This document shows, one piece after another, positions 1 to 7,305 of a DNA stretch of 64,000 bases. Made by a program: the position numbers and the translations under genes. The notes below the pieces were generated by a model. The model ran no database searches, was not told where the DNA came from, and worked only from the letters and a program-made list of their open reading frames with translations. The DNA comes from Albidovulum sediminicola (GTDB taxonomy: Bacteria; Pseudomonadota; Alphaproteobacteria; Rhodobacterales; Rhodobacteraceae), in NCBI RefSeq assembly GCF_025751575.1, contig NZ_JAOWLA010000014.1:51079-115078 (forward strand), in the 5' to 3' direction. Each line of letters begins with the position of its first letter. Position 1 is the stretch's first letter.

Positions 1-118
1 AGACCTGATCACGGCTGCGCGCAAGACAATGGAGGGGGCGGCCCATCCCGCGGTACATCTGGACGTTCCGCTGATCGCCGATTCCGGGCAGGGCGCGAAC
101 TGGGCCGAGGCGCACTGA
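1..118 (+). CDS. polA: DNA polymerase I, C-terminal end (partial)
   Basis: Only the last 38 codons lie in the window, reading in frame from base 2 to the TGA at 116-118. The peptide contains MEGAA..P.V.LDVPL and ends GANWAEAH. That is the usual C-terminus of alphaproteobacterial DNA polymerase I (polymerase palm/fingers end), which fills gaps in replication and repair. The rest of the gene lies upstream of base 1. The family call rests on recognising this terminal motif alone, so an alignment of the full gene would be needed to confirm it. Confidence 0.8.
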   Translation, partial: DLITAARKTMEGAAHPAVHLDVPLIADSGQGANWAEAH

Positions 119-134
119 TCCCGAGGGCATGGAA

Positions 135-182
135 GCGAGGGCGCTGCCCTCGCGCTCCCGGAGTATTTGGACCAGAATGAAC
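135..182 (+). repeat. Intergenic stem-loop repeat, copy 1 (downstream of polA)
   Basis: An 8-bp stem GCGAGGGC/GCCCTCGC (135-142 and 146-153) with loop GCT is followed by CTCCCGGAGTATTTGG and a CAGAATGAA tail. It follows polA in the sense direction, where a terminator would sit. It belongs to the family seen at 12020, 16033, 24198, 36397, 40500 and 58198. Confidence 0.6.
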
Positions 183-207
183 ATTCGGCTCGAAGAAGAC
201 GCCCCTC

Positions 208-261
208 TTTCATTCTGGCTCAAATACTCTCGGGGGGTGCGGGGGGCAGAAGGCCCCCCGC
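208..261 (-). repeat. Intergenic stem-loop repeat, copy 2 (inverted, facing copy 1)
   Basis: Read on the minus strand this is a 9-bp stem GCGGGGGGC/GCCCCCCGC (arms at 239-247 and 253-261), then ACCCCCCGAGAGTATTTG and CCAGAATGAAAG. It faces copy 1 tail to tail, so the two TATTTG...CCAGAATGAA tails form a long imperfect inverted repeat across roughly 155-235. Confidence 0.6.
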
Positions 262-321
262 TTGACGCTGCAACCGCCGCGTGATCCGCTGAGCGCGCGA
301 CCCTGAACACCGAGGCCGACC

Positions 322-1236
322 TTGCCCCATGATCACGGACACCGTCATTCCCATGGTCACTTGCATGACCCTGAAGGGCGGGGCGACTGGCAGGTGGCGG
401 CGGCGGTCGTGGTCAACCTGATCCTGACGGTGGCGCAGATCGCGGGCGGGGTCATCTCGGGCTCGGTTGCGCTTGTCGCGGATGCGATCCACAACCTCTC
501 GGACGCGCTGGCGCTGGTCATTGCCTTCGCGGCGCGCCGGATCGCCCGCCGGCCGGCCAATCCCGTGATGTCCTTCGGCTACGGACGGGCAGAGGTCGTC
601 GCGGCGCTGGTCAATTACACGACGCTGATCGTCATCTGCCTCTGGCTTGGATACGCCGCGATCGAGCGGATGATCGACCCGCCGCCGGTCGAGGGGATGA
701 TTGTCGTCTCCCTTGCCGCCTTGGCGCTGGCGATCGATCTGATCACGGCGGCGCTGACCTTTCGGCTGTCGCGCGAAAGCATGAACATTCGTGCGGCCTT
801 CCTGCACAACCTGTCGGACGCGGGCACCTCGGTCGCCGTCATCGTGAGCGGGCTTCTGGTCATGTGGTACGACTGGCGCCTGGCCGACCCGCTGATCACG
901 CTGGTGATCTCGCTCTGGATCCTCTGGCACTGTTTCGTCGAGATCGTCCCGGCGATCCGTATCCTGATGTTGGCCGCGCCCGCCGGGCTCGACCCCGAGG
1001 AGATCCGGCGGCACATCGACGCGGTCGAGGGGGTGGCGGGCATCCATCACCTTCACCTGTGGCAGATCGATGAGCACCGCAATTCACTTGAGGCGCATCT
1101 GGTTCTGGCCGCGGGTCAGGAGCCGCGAGAAGTCCTGGTCCGGGTCAAGGCGATGCTGGAGGCGCATTTCGGCCTGCGCCATGCGACCTTTGAGGTGGAG
1201 CAACCCGGACAGGGCTGCGCCGGCGGCAGCTGCTAG
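322..1236 (+). CDS. Cation diffusion facilitator family metal exporter (CzcD/ZitB-like)
   Basis: A 304-residue inner-membrane proton/metal antiporter that probably exports Zn2+ or a similar divalent ion. The N-terminus is His-rich (seven His within residues 3-15). About six membrane segments follow, then a cytoplasmic C-terminal domain. The metal site is visible as HNLSD in helix 2 (H57, D61) and HNLSD in helix 5 (H162, D166). This two-His/two-Asp set is typical of zinc-type CDF proteins. Length is normal for the family. The start is a TTG at 322, the first possible start after the in-frame stop at 304-306, with GAGG six bases upstream. The C-terminal GCAGGSC adds two cysteines. The gene appears to stand alone. 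Zn, Co and Cd cannot be told apart from sequence. Confidence 0.9.
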   Translation: MPHDHGHRHSHGHLHDPEGRGDWQVAAAVVVNLILTVAQIAGGVISGSVALVADAIHNLSDALALVIAFAARRIARRPANPVMSFGYGRAEVVAALVNYTTLIVICLWLGYAAIERMIDPPPVEGMIVVSLAALALAIDLITAALTFRLSRESMNIRAAFLHNLSDAGTSVAVIVSGLLVMWYDWRLADPLITLVISLWILWHCFVEIVPAIRILMLAAPAGLDPEEIRRHIDAVEGVAGIHHLHLWQIDEHRNSLEAHLVLAAGQEPREVLVRVKAMLEAHFGLRHATFEVEQPGQGCAGGSC

Positions 1237-1240
1237 GCGT

Positions 1241-1990
1241 TCAGCCGATCCAGGCCAGGCCCGCGCCGGTGACCGTTTCCGGCGCGTATTCCCCGCTGAC
1301 CCAGCCGGTGTAGCCGTCGGCATCGAGCCGCGCGAAGAAGGCGGGATAGTCTATCTCTCCGCCCAGGGGTTCGTGGCGGCCTGGAAAGCCCGCGACCTGA
1401 ACGTGGCGCGCGCGGTGGCCATGGGCAGCCCAGGTGCCCATCACGTCGCCGGTGATCCGGTGGGCGTGGTAGGCGTCGAATTGCAGCGCGAGGTTCGGCG
1501 CCGCGACCGCATCCAGCACGCGCGCGGCGGTGTCGTAGTCGGCGAGGAAATAGCCCGGCATGTCGATCCTGTTGATCGGCTCGATCGTCAGGCTCTGCCG
1601 CGGCGCGCGCGCCACAGCCCAACGCAGGTTCTCGATAAAGACGGCCTCTGCCTCCGGGCCTTCGGCCGCGCCCGCCATGATATGGATGTGAAGCGGCTTG
1701 AGCACCTGTGCGAAGCGCAGCGTGCGGTCGAAGTCGCGGCGGAACCGCGCCTCGACCCCCGGAACGGCGGCGAAGCCCTGTGGGCCGCCAGTGGCGTTTG
1801 GCGGCGGGCAGTTCATCAGGACGAAGCTCAGGCGGCTGAAGATCAGCTGGTCGCGCATGTCCTGCGTCGGGTGATCGTAGGGGAACAGCACCTCGACCCC
1901 TTCGAACCCCGCATCCTTCGCGGCGCGGAAGCGCTCCATGAAGGGCAGTTCCTGGAAGAGCCACGTCAGGTTTGCCGCAAACCTCGGCAT
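1241..1990 (-). CDS. Hydroxypyruvate isomerase-like TIM-barrel protein
   Basis: A 249-residue protein of the Hyi/OtnI sugar-isomerase-like TIM-barrel family, about the usual 255-260 residues. It begins PRFAANLTWLFQE, characteristic of Hyi proteins. The metal/catalytic region SLTIEPINRIDMPGYF and the C-terminal WVSGEY are present, supplying the paired glutamates these enzymes use. Hyi enzymes interconvert hydroxypyruvate and tartronate semialdehyde, while the OtnI subgroup isomerises 2-oxo-tetronates. Sequence reading alone does not separate them. It lies one base downstream of the DUF1285 gene on the same strand, so the two are probably co-transcribed. Confidence 0.75.
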   Translation of the reverse strand: MPRFAANLTWLFQELPFMERFRAAKDAGFEGVEVLFPYDHPTQDMRDQLIFSRLSFVLMNCPPPNATGGPQGFAAVPGVEARFRRDFDRTLRFAQVLKPLHIHIMAGAAEGPEAEAVFIENLRWAVARAPRQSLTIEPINRIDMPGYFLADYDTAARVLDAVAAPNLALQFDAYHAHRITGDVMGTWAAHGHRARHVQVAGFPGRHEPLGGEIDYPAFFARLDADGYTGWVSGEYAPETVTGAGLAWIG

Positions 1991-1991
1991 C

Positions 1992-2591
1992 TCAGCCCAG
2001 CTCCGCCGAGGGGATCACGGGGAAGAAGCGCCCGCCCGACCAGAGCCCGAACCAGCTTTCGCCCGCGTGCGCCTCATGCGCGCCAAGCTCGATCAGGCGG
2101 TAGAAGGTCTTGCGGTCGATCAGCGCCTCCAGGTTGGCGCGCACGAGGATGTAGGGCGAGGGCTCGCCGGTTTCCGGATCGCGGACGACCCGGATAGGGT
2201 GGTCGGGACCGGCGGTGACCTCGTCCTCGACATTGGTGAGGAAGGTGATCGACTGCTCGCGACCCTCGCCCGTGGCGTTGGCGTCCACCGCGACGAAGGG
2301 GGCGTCGATGACGCGGATGCCGACCTTTTCCACCGGGGTGACGAGGAAATAGTCCTCCCCGTCCTTGCGGATGATCGAGGAGAAGAGCTTGACCAGCGCG
2401 TGCCGCCCGATGGGTGTGCCGAGGTAGAACCAGGTGCCGTCGCGGCGGATCTCCATGTCGAGGTCGCCGCAGAAGGGCGGGTTCCACAGGTGCACGGGCG
2501 GCGGCCCCTTCTTGCCCGCCGCCTTCGCCGCCGCCGCGAGGTTTTCCGCCGAGGGCTTCACGATCTGTTGTTCGGCTGGCGTTTTAGTCAT
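1992..2591 (-). CDS. DUF1285 family protein
   Basis: A 199-residue cytoplasmic protein. It has the DUF1285 pattern: PPVHLWNPPFCGDLDM near residue 32, then IRRDGTWFYLGTPIGR, and LVTPVEKVGIRVIDAPFVA in the middle. The family is widespread in proteobacteria and its biochemical role is not known to me. It is divergent from the MoxR operon, with 60 bp between start codons, an arrangement that may be meaningful. The hydroxypyruvate-isomerase-like gene follows one base downstream. The start is an ATG preceding TKTPAEQQ; no better start is visible. Confidence 0.85.
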   Translation of the reverse strand: MTKTPAEQQIVKPSAENLAAAAKAAGKKGPPPVHLWNPPFCGDLDMEIRRDGTWFYLGTPIGRHALVKLFSSIIRKDGEDYFLVTPVEKVGIRVIDAPFVAVDANATGEGREQSITFLTNVEDEVTAGPDHPIRVVRDPETGEPSPYILVRANLEALIDRKTFYRLIELGAHEAHAGESWFGLWSGGRFFPVIPSAELG

Positions 2592-2620
2592 TGGTGCCGC
2601 TTCCGATATCTGCCTTTATG

Positions 2621-2633
2621 GTGGAACTACCAC
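2621..2633. promoter_or_regulatory. Short inverted repeat between DUF1285 and moxR
   Basis: GTGG-AACTA-CCAC lies in the 60-bp divergent spacer, just upstream of the AAGGAG ribosome site of the MoxR gene. It could be an operator or part of the promoter region. It is short and may be chance. Confidence 0.25.
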
Positions 2634-2651
2634 GAGGAAGGAGCGATTGTC

Positions 2652-3659
2652 ATGACCGCGGGCGCCGATTTGATCGCCGAAATCGAGGATCTTGGACGCC
2701 GGCTGGCGGAGGCGAAGAGCTCCATCAACCGCCGCTTCATCGGGCAGGACAGGGTCGTTGACCTGACGCTGACGGCACTTCTGTGCGGCGGCCACGGGCT
2801 TCTGGTCGGTCTGCCGGGGCTGGGCAAGACCATGCTGGTCGATACGCTTTCGACCGTGATGGGGCTGAAATCCTCGCGCATCCAGTTCACGCCGGACCTG
2901 ATGCCCGCCGACATCCTGGGGTCCGAGGTGCTGGAGACCGCAGCCGACGGAACGCGGTCTTTCCGCTTCATCGAGGGGCCGGTCTTCTGCCAGCTTCTGA
3001 TGGCGGATGAGATCAACCGGGCGAGCCCGCGCACGCAGTCGGCGCTTTTGCAGGCGATGCAGGAACGCGAGGTTACGATTGCGGGCCAGCATCGGCCGCT
3101 GGGGCGACCCTTCCATGTGCTGGCCACCCAGAACCCGATCGAGCAGGAAGGGACCTATCCCCTGCCGGAGGCGCAGCTGGACCGCTTCCTGTTGCAGATC
3201 GACGTGGACTACCCCGACCGCGCGACCGAGCGCGACATCCTGATCGCGACGACGGGGACCGAGATGGCCGAGGCCACGCAGGTCTTTGGCGCCGATGACC
3301 TGATCGCCGCGCAGCGCACCGTCCGGCGGATGCCGGTGGGCGAGAAAGTGGTCGACCTTATCCTGGATCTGGTCCGCGCCTGCCGCCCCGGCGAGCCCGA
3401 GGCGGGCGCGGCGGTGGCCGGGTCCGTGGCCTGGGGCCCGGGGCCGCGCGCGGCGCAGGCGCTGATGCTGGGCGTGCGGGCACGCGCGCTGCTGGACGGA
3501 CGCCTGGCGCCCTCGGCCGAGGATGTCCTGGCGCTGGCGCGCCCGGTTCTGACCCACCGCATGGCGCTGTCCTTCGCGGCGCGGGCGCGCGGCGAAAGCC
3601 TGGCCGAGCTGATCGACAGCGTGGCGCGTGACGTCAGCCGGATCGAGGCTGCGGCATGA
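2652..3659 (+). CDS. MoxR-family AAA+ ATPase
   Basis: A 335-residue AAA+ ATPase of the MoxR/RavA/BatA-associated group, thought to act as a chaperone for metalloenzyme or envelope-complex maturation. Walker A GLPGLGKT lies at residues 53-60 and Walker B LLMADE at 115-120, followed by INRASPRTQSALLQAMQE and the sensor-1 segment LATQNPIEQEGTYPLPEAQLDRF. The C-terminal helical lid is present and the length is normal. I chose ATG 2652 because AAGGAG (2637-2642) precedes it at good spacing and the protein then begins just before the family domain. The reading frame stays open further upstream, but that overlaps DUF1285 antisense. It overlaps the DUF58 gene by ATGA and is the first gene of a four-gene operon. 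Confidence 0.95.
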   Translation: MTAGADLIAEIEDLGRRLAEAKSSINRRFIGQDRVVDLTLTALLCGGHGLLVGLPGLGKTMLVDTLSTVMGLKSSRIQFTPDLMPADILGSEVLETAADGTRSFRFIEGPVFCQLLMADEINRASPRTQSALLQAMQEREVTIAGQHRPLGRPFHVLATQNPIEQEGTYPLPEAQLDRFLLQIDVDYPDRATERDILIATTGTEMAEATQVFGADDLIAAQRTVRRMPVGEKVVDLILDLVRACRPGEPEAGAAVAGSVAWGPGPRAAQALMLGVRARALLDGRLAPSAEDVLALARPVLTHRMALSFAARARGESLAELIDSVARDVSRIEAAA

Positions 3660-4549
3660 CCCAGCCCGCGCCTGCGCGCCCCGCCGGTCTGCGGCGGAAG
3701 GCGGAGGCGTTGGCTTCGGCGCTGCCGCCGCTTCTGGCGGACGCGCGGCATCTGGCGATGACGGTGCAGATGGGCGAACACGGCCGCCGCCGCGCGGGGC
3801 TGGGCGATGAATTCTGGCAGTTCCGCCCCGCCCATCCGGGCGACGAGGCGCGCGCCATCGACTGGCGCCGCTCGGCCCGGGCCGACCAGCATTTCGTGCG
3901 CGAAAAGGAATGGCATGCGGCGCAATCGGTGCATCTGTGGGTCGATGACGCCCGCTCGATGGAGTTTTCCGGGGACGGGCGCCGCACCACCAAGGCCGAC
4001 CGCGCGCGGTTGCTGGCGCTGGCGATCTCGGTTCTGCTGATCCGCTCGGGCGAACGGGTGGGCCTTGCCGATCCCGTCGCCCCGCCGCGCTCGGGCGAGT
4101 TGCAGCTTGTGCGGCTGGCCCAGACCTTCACCGCGCCCGCAGGCGACGCCGACTACGGCGCGCCAGAGGCGCGCGCGATGCTGCACGGGTCGCGGGCGGT
4201 CTTCATCTCGGATTTCCTTGGCGATCCGTCGGGCGTCGAACGCGCGCTGACGCTTGCGGCGGACCGGGGCGTGCGGGGTGCGATTCTCCAGATCCTCGAC
4301 CCGGTGGAGGAGGCTTTTCCCTTCGACGGCCGCACGATCTTCGAAAGCATGACCGGCGCGATCCGGCATGAAACACGGCGGGCGGGCGACCTGCGCGACC
4401 GCTACTGTGCCCGTCTGGCCGAGCGCAAGGACCGGCTGGCGACCTTCGCGCGGCGGGTGGATTGGCAGTTTTCCACCCACCATACCGACCAGCCGGCACA
4501 GGTGCCGCTTCTGTGGCTCTACCACGCGCTGGAGCGGGTGCGGCGATGA
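3656..4549 (+). CDS. DUF58 domain-containing protein
   Basis: A 297-residue protein of the DUF58 family, which regularly follows a MoxR ATPase. The diagnostic segment FRPAHPGDEARAIDWRRSAR is near residues 55-74, followed by the vWA-like stretch LWVDDARSMEF. DUF58 proteins are thought to be partners or substrates of the MoxR ATPase. This one lacks the N-terminal membrane helices of the longer DUF58 proteins, so it is probably cytoplasmic. It starts in an ATGA overlap with moxR (3656-3659) and its TGA overlaps the next ATG, so the operon is translationally coupled. Confidence 0.92.
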   Translation: MTQPAPARPAGLRRKAEALASALPPLLADARHLAMTVQMGEHGRRRAGLGDEFWQFRPAHPGDEARAIDWRRSARADQHFVREKEWHAAQSVHLWVDDARSMEFSGDGRRTTKADRARLLALAISVLLIRSGERVGLADPVAPPRSGELQLVRLAQTFTAPAGDADYGAPEARAMLHGSRAVFISDFLGDPSGVERALTLAADRGVRGAILQILDPVEEAFPFDGRTIFESMTGAIRHETRRAGDLRDRYCARLAERKDRLATFARRVDWQFSTHHTDQPAQVPLLWLYHALERVRR

Positions 4550-7305
4550 TGGTGCTTGGCCCCATCGGCTTTACCGCGCCCTGGCTCCTGACGGGGCTGA
4601 TCGCGCTGCCGGTGCTCTGGTTCCTGCTGCGGGTGGTGCCGCCTGCGCCGATCCGGCGGCGCTTCCCCGGCGTCGCGCTGCTCCTGGGCCTTGCCGACGA
4701 GGATCATGAAAGCGACCGCACGCCCTGGTGGCTTCTCTTGCTGCGGATGCTGGCCGTCGCGGCGCTGATCCTGGGCTTCGCTGGCCCCGTTCTGCACCCC
4801 GAAGTGCGCGAGCCTGGCAGCGGCCCGATCCTGATTGTTGCGGATGGTGGCTGGGCCGACGCGCGGGATTGGCCACGGCGCAAGGACCGGATCGCGGCGG
4901 CGCTGGAAGAGGCCGGCCGCAGTGGACGGGCCGCGGCGCTGGTGGCCGTGACCGGTGACGCGCCGGAGGTTGTTTTCCGCTCTGCCGGCGTGGTCGCGGC
5001 GGGGCTGCCGGGCTTCGCGCCCGCCCCCTACGAACCCGACGCCGCGGCCTATGCCGCGCTTGCCGCCGCGCTGCCGTCGGGCGGGTTCGACAGCTTCTGG
5101 CTCTCGGACGGGCTGGCGCGGGACGGGCGGCAGGTGCTGCTGGAGGCGCTTGAGGCGCGCGGCCGCGTCACGGTCTTCGAAAGCCCGCGCGAGGTCTTCG
5201 CGCTGCGCCCCGCGGTCTACGGTGACGGCCAGGTGACGCTGGGCGTGCTGCGCGCCCATCCGGCGGGGGAGGTCGCGGTTGATGTTGTGGGCCTTGGCCT
5301 CGATCCCGCCGGTGTGGAACGGGAGCTGGCGCGCCAGGTCGTGACCTTCGGCGCGGGCACGGGCGAGGCGGAGGCCGCCTTCGACCTTCCCGCGGAACTG
5401 CGCAACCGGATTGCCCGGTTGGAGATCGCGGGGCAGCGCACGGCCGGGGCCGTGGCGTTGACCGACGACGCGATCCGCCGGCGGGAGGTGGCGCTGGTCG
5501 AGGGCGGCATCGGGCGCGAGGGGTTGGAGCTTCTGGCGCCCGGGCACTACCTGCGCCAGGCGCTGGCCCCCACCGCCGATGTCATCGAGGGCACGGTCGA
5601 GGACATGATCCTGGCCGATCCCGATGTCATCATCCTGGCCGATGTGGCCCGGGTCGCGGCGGCGGAGCCGCTGGCCGAATGGGTGGAAAAGGGCGGGCTT
5701 CTGGTGCGCTTTGCCGGGCCGCACATGGCCGCCGCCGATTGGGACAACGCGGCCGACCCGCTGTTGCCGGTGCGGCTGCGCAGCGGCGGCCGCAGCGTCG
5801 GCGGCGCGCTGAGCTGGGGCGAGCCGAAGACGCTTGCGCCCTTCCTCGAAGGTTCCCCCTTCGCAGGGCTCCCGGTGCCGGACGAGGTGCGCGTGACCTC
5901 GCAGGTCATGGCCGAGCCCGGCCCGGATCTCGCCGCGCACACGATCGCGGCGCTGGCGGATGGCACCCCGCTCGTCACCCGCAAGGCGCTGGGGCAGGGC
6001 TCCGTCGTCCTCTTCCATGTGACCGCGAATGCCGAGTGGTCGGGCCTGCCGCTTTCGGGACTTTTCGTCCAGATGCTGGAGCGTCTTGCGGTTTCGACGC
6101 GGCAGGCCGCCCTGGGCGCGGAAGAGATGAAGGGCACCGTCTGGTCGGTCGAACGTGTGCTGGACGCCTTTGGCGCGCTCGATGACGCGGGCGACCGGCC
6201 CGGCATTCCGGGCGAGGACCTGGCCGGGGCGAGGCCAAGCGCGCGGATCCTGCCGGGGCTCTATGCCTCGGGCGACCGGACCGTCGCGCTGAACGCCATC
6301 GGCGCGGAGCGTGTGCTGACCCCGGCGGTTTGGCCCGAGGGCGTGACGGTCGAGGGGCTGGTCCCCGCGCGCGAGCGCCCGCTTTCGGGCTATCTTCTGA
6401 CCTTCGGGCTTGGTCTGCTTCTTGCTGATGCGCTGGCCGCGCTCGCGCTGTCGGGCCGTCTTGCCGGCTGGCGCGCGGGCCGTGGGGCGGCGCTGGCCCT
6501 GACGGCCGCGCTGCTTCTGCCCGCGCCGCAGGCGCGCGCCGAGATGTCGGAGGAGCGCCTGATCGACGCTGCGGGCAACGTCGTGCTGGCCTACGTTCGC
6601 ACCGGCGATGCCGAGGTCGACCGCGTGTCGGAGGCGGGTCTGCGCGGGCTGTCGGATGTCCTTTTCTACCGCACCGCGATCGAGCCCGATGCCCCCATGG
6701 GGGTCGATCTGGAAGGGGACGAACTGTCGGTCTTCACGCTGCTCTACTGGCCCGTCACCGCGGATGCGCCCACGCCCTCGCCCACGGCCTACCTGCGGCT
6801 GAACCGCTACCTGCGTTCGGGCGGGATGATCCTTTTCGACACGCGCGATGCCGATGTCGCGGGCTTCGGCACCGCCACGCCCGAGGGGCGGCGGCTCCAG
6901 GCGCTGGCCGCGCCGCTGGAGATCCCGCCGCTGGAGCCGGTGCCCCAGGACCATGTGCTGACCCGCGCCTTCTACCTTCTCCAGGATTTCCCGGGGCGTT
7001 ACGCCGGTCCGCCGGTCTGGGTGGAGGCCGCGCCGCCCGACGCCGAACTGGCCGAGGGGATGCCGTTCCGGAACCTCAACGACGGCGTGACGCCGGTGAT
7101 CATCGGCGGCAACGACTGGGCGGCCGCTTGGGCGGTAGACGACGGCGGCTGGCCCATGTTCCCGGTGGGCCGGGGCCTGAGCGGAGAGCGCCAGCGCGAG
7201 ATCGCCTACCGCTTCGGCGTCAACGTGGTCATGCATGTGCTGACCGGCAACTACAAGTCCGACCAGGTTCATGTGCCCGCACTTCTTGAAAGGCTGGGGC
7301 AATGA
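4546..7305 (+). CDS. BatA N-terminal / DUF4159 domain membrane protein
   Basis: A 919-residue inner-membrane protein. The N-terminus is BatA-like, with two membrane segments near residues 8-28 and 63-83. A long, presumably periplasmic segment follows, and two more hydrophobic segments lie near residues 620-665. The C-terminal 240 residues match DUF4159 (LAYVRTGD..VD, RLNRYLRSGGMILFDTRD, VNVVMHVLTGNYKSDQVH). Such proteins accompany MoxR/DUF58 genes and are thought to form an envelope complex; the mechanism is unknown. Start ATG 4546 overlaps the DUF58 stop, and a second ATG follows immediately. The next gene starts in an ATGA overlap at 7302. Confidence 0.88.
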   Translation: MMVLGPIGFTAPWLLTGLIALPVLWFLLRVVPPAPIRRRFPGVALLLGLADEDHESDRTPWWLLLLRMLAVAALILGFAGPVLHPEVREPGSGPILIVADGGWADARDWPRRKDRIAAALEEAGRSGRAAALVAVTGDAPEVVFRSAGVVAAGLPGFAPAPYEPDAAAYAALAAALPSGGFDSFWLSDGLARDGRQVLLEALEARGRVTVFESPREVFALRPAVYGDGQVTLGVLRAHPAGEVAVDVVGLGLDPAGVERELARQVVTFGAGTGEAEAAFDLPAELRNRIARLEIAGQRTAGAVALTDDAIRRREVALVEGGIGREGLELLAPGHYLRQALAPTADVIEGTVEDMILADPDVIILADVARVAAAEPLAEWVEKGGLLVRFAGPHMAAADWDNAADPLLPVRLRSGGRSVGGALSWGEPKTLAPFLEGSPFAGLPVPDEVRVTSQVMAEPGPDLAAHTIAALADGTPLVTRKALGQGSVVLFHVTANAEWSGLPLSGLFVQMLERLAVSTRQAALGAEEMKGTVWSVERVLDAFGALDDAGDRPGIPGEDLAGARPSARILPGLYASGDRTVALNAIGAERVLTPAVWPEGVTVEGLVPARERPLSGYLLTFGLGLLLADALAALALSGRLAGWRAGRGAALALTAALLLPAPQARAEMSEERLIDAAGNVVLAYVRTGDAEVDRVSEAGLRGLSDVLFYRTAIEPDAPMGVDLEGDELSVFTLLYWPVTADAPTPSPTAYLRLNRYLRSGGMILFDTRDADVAGFGTATPEGRRLQALAAPLEIPPLEPVPQDHVLTRAFYLLQDFPGRYAGPPVWVEAAPPDAELAEGMPFRNLNDGVTPVIIGGNDWAAAWAVDDGGWPMFPVGRGLSGERQREIAYRFGVNVVMHVLTGNYKSDQVHVPALLERLGQ

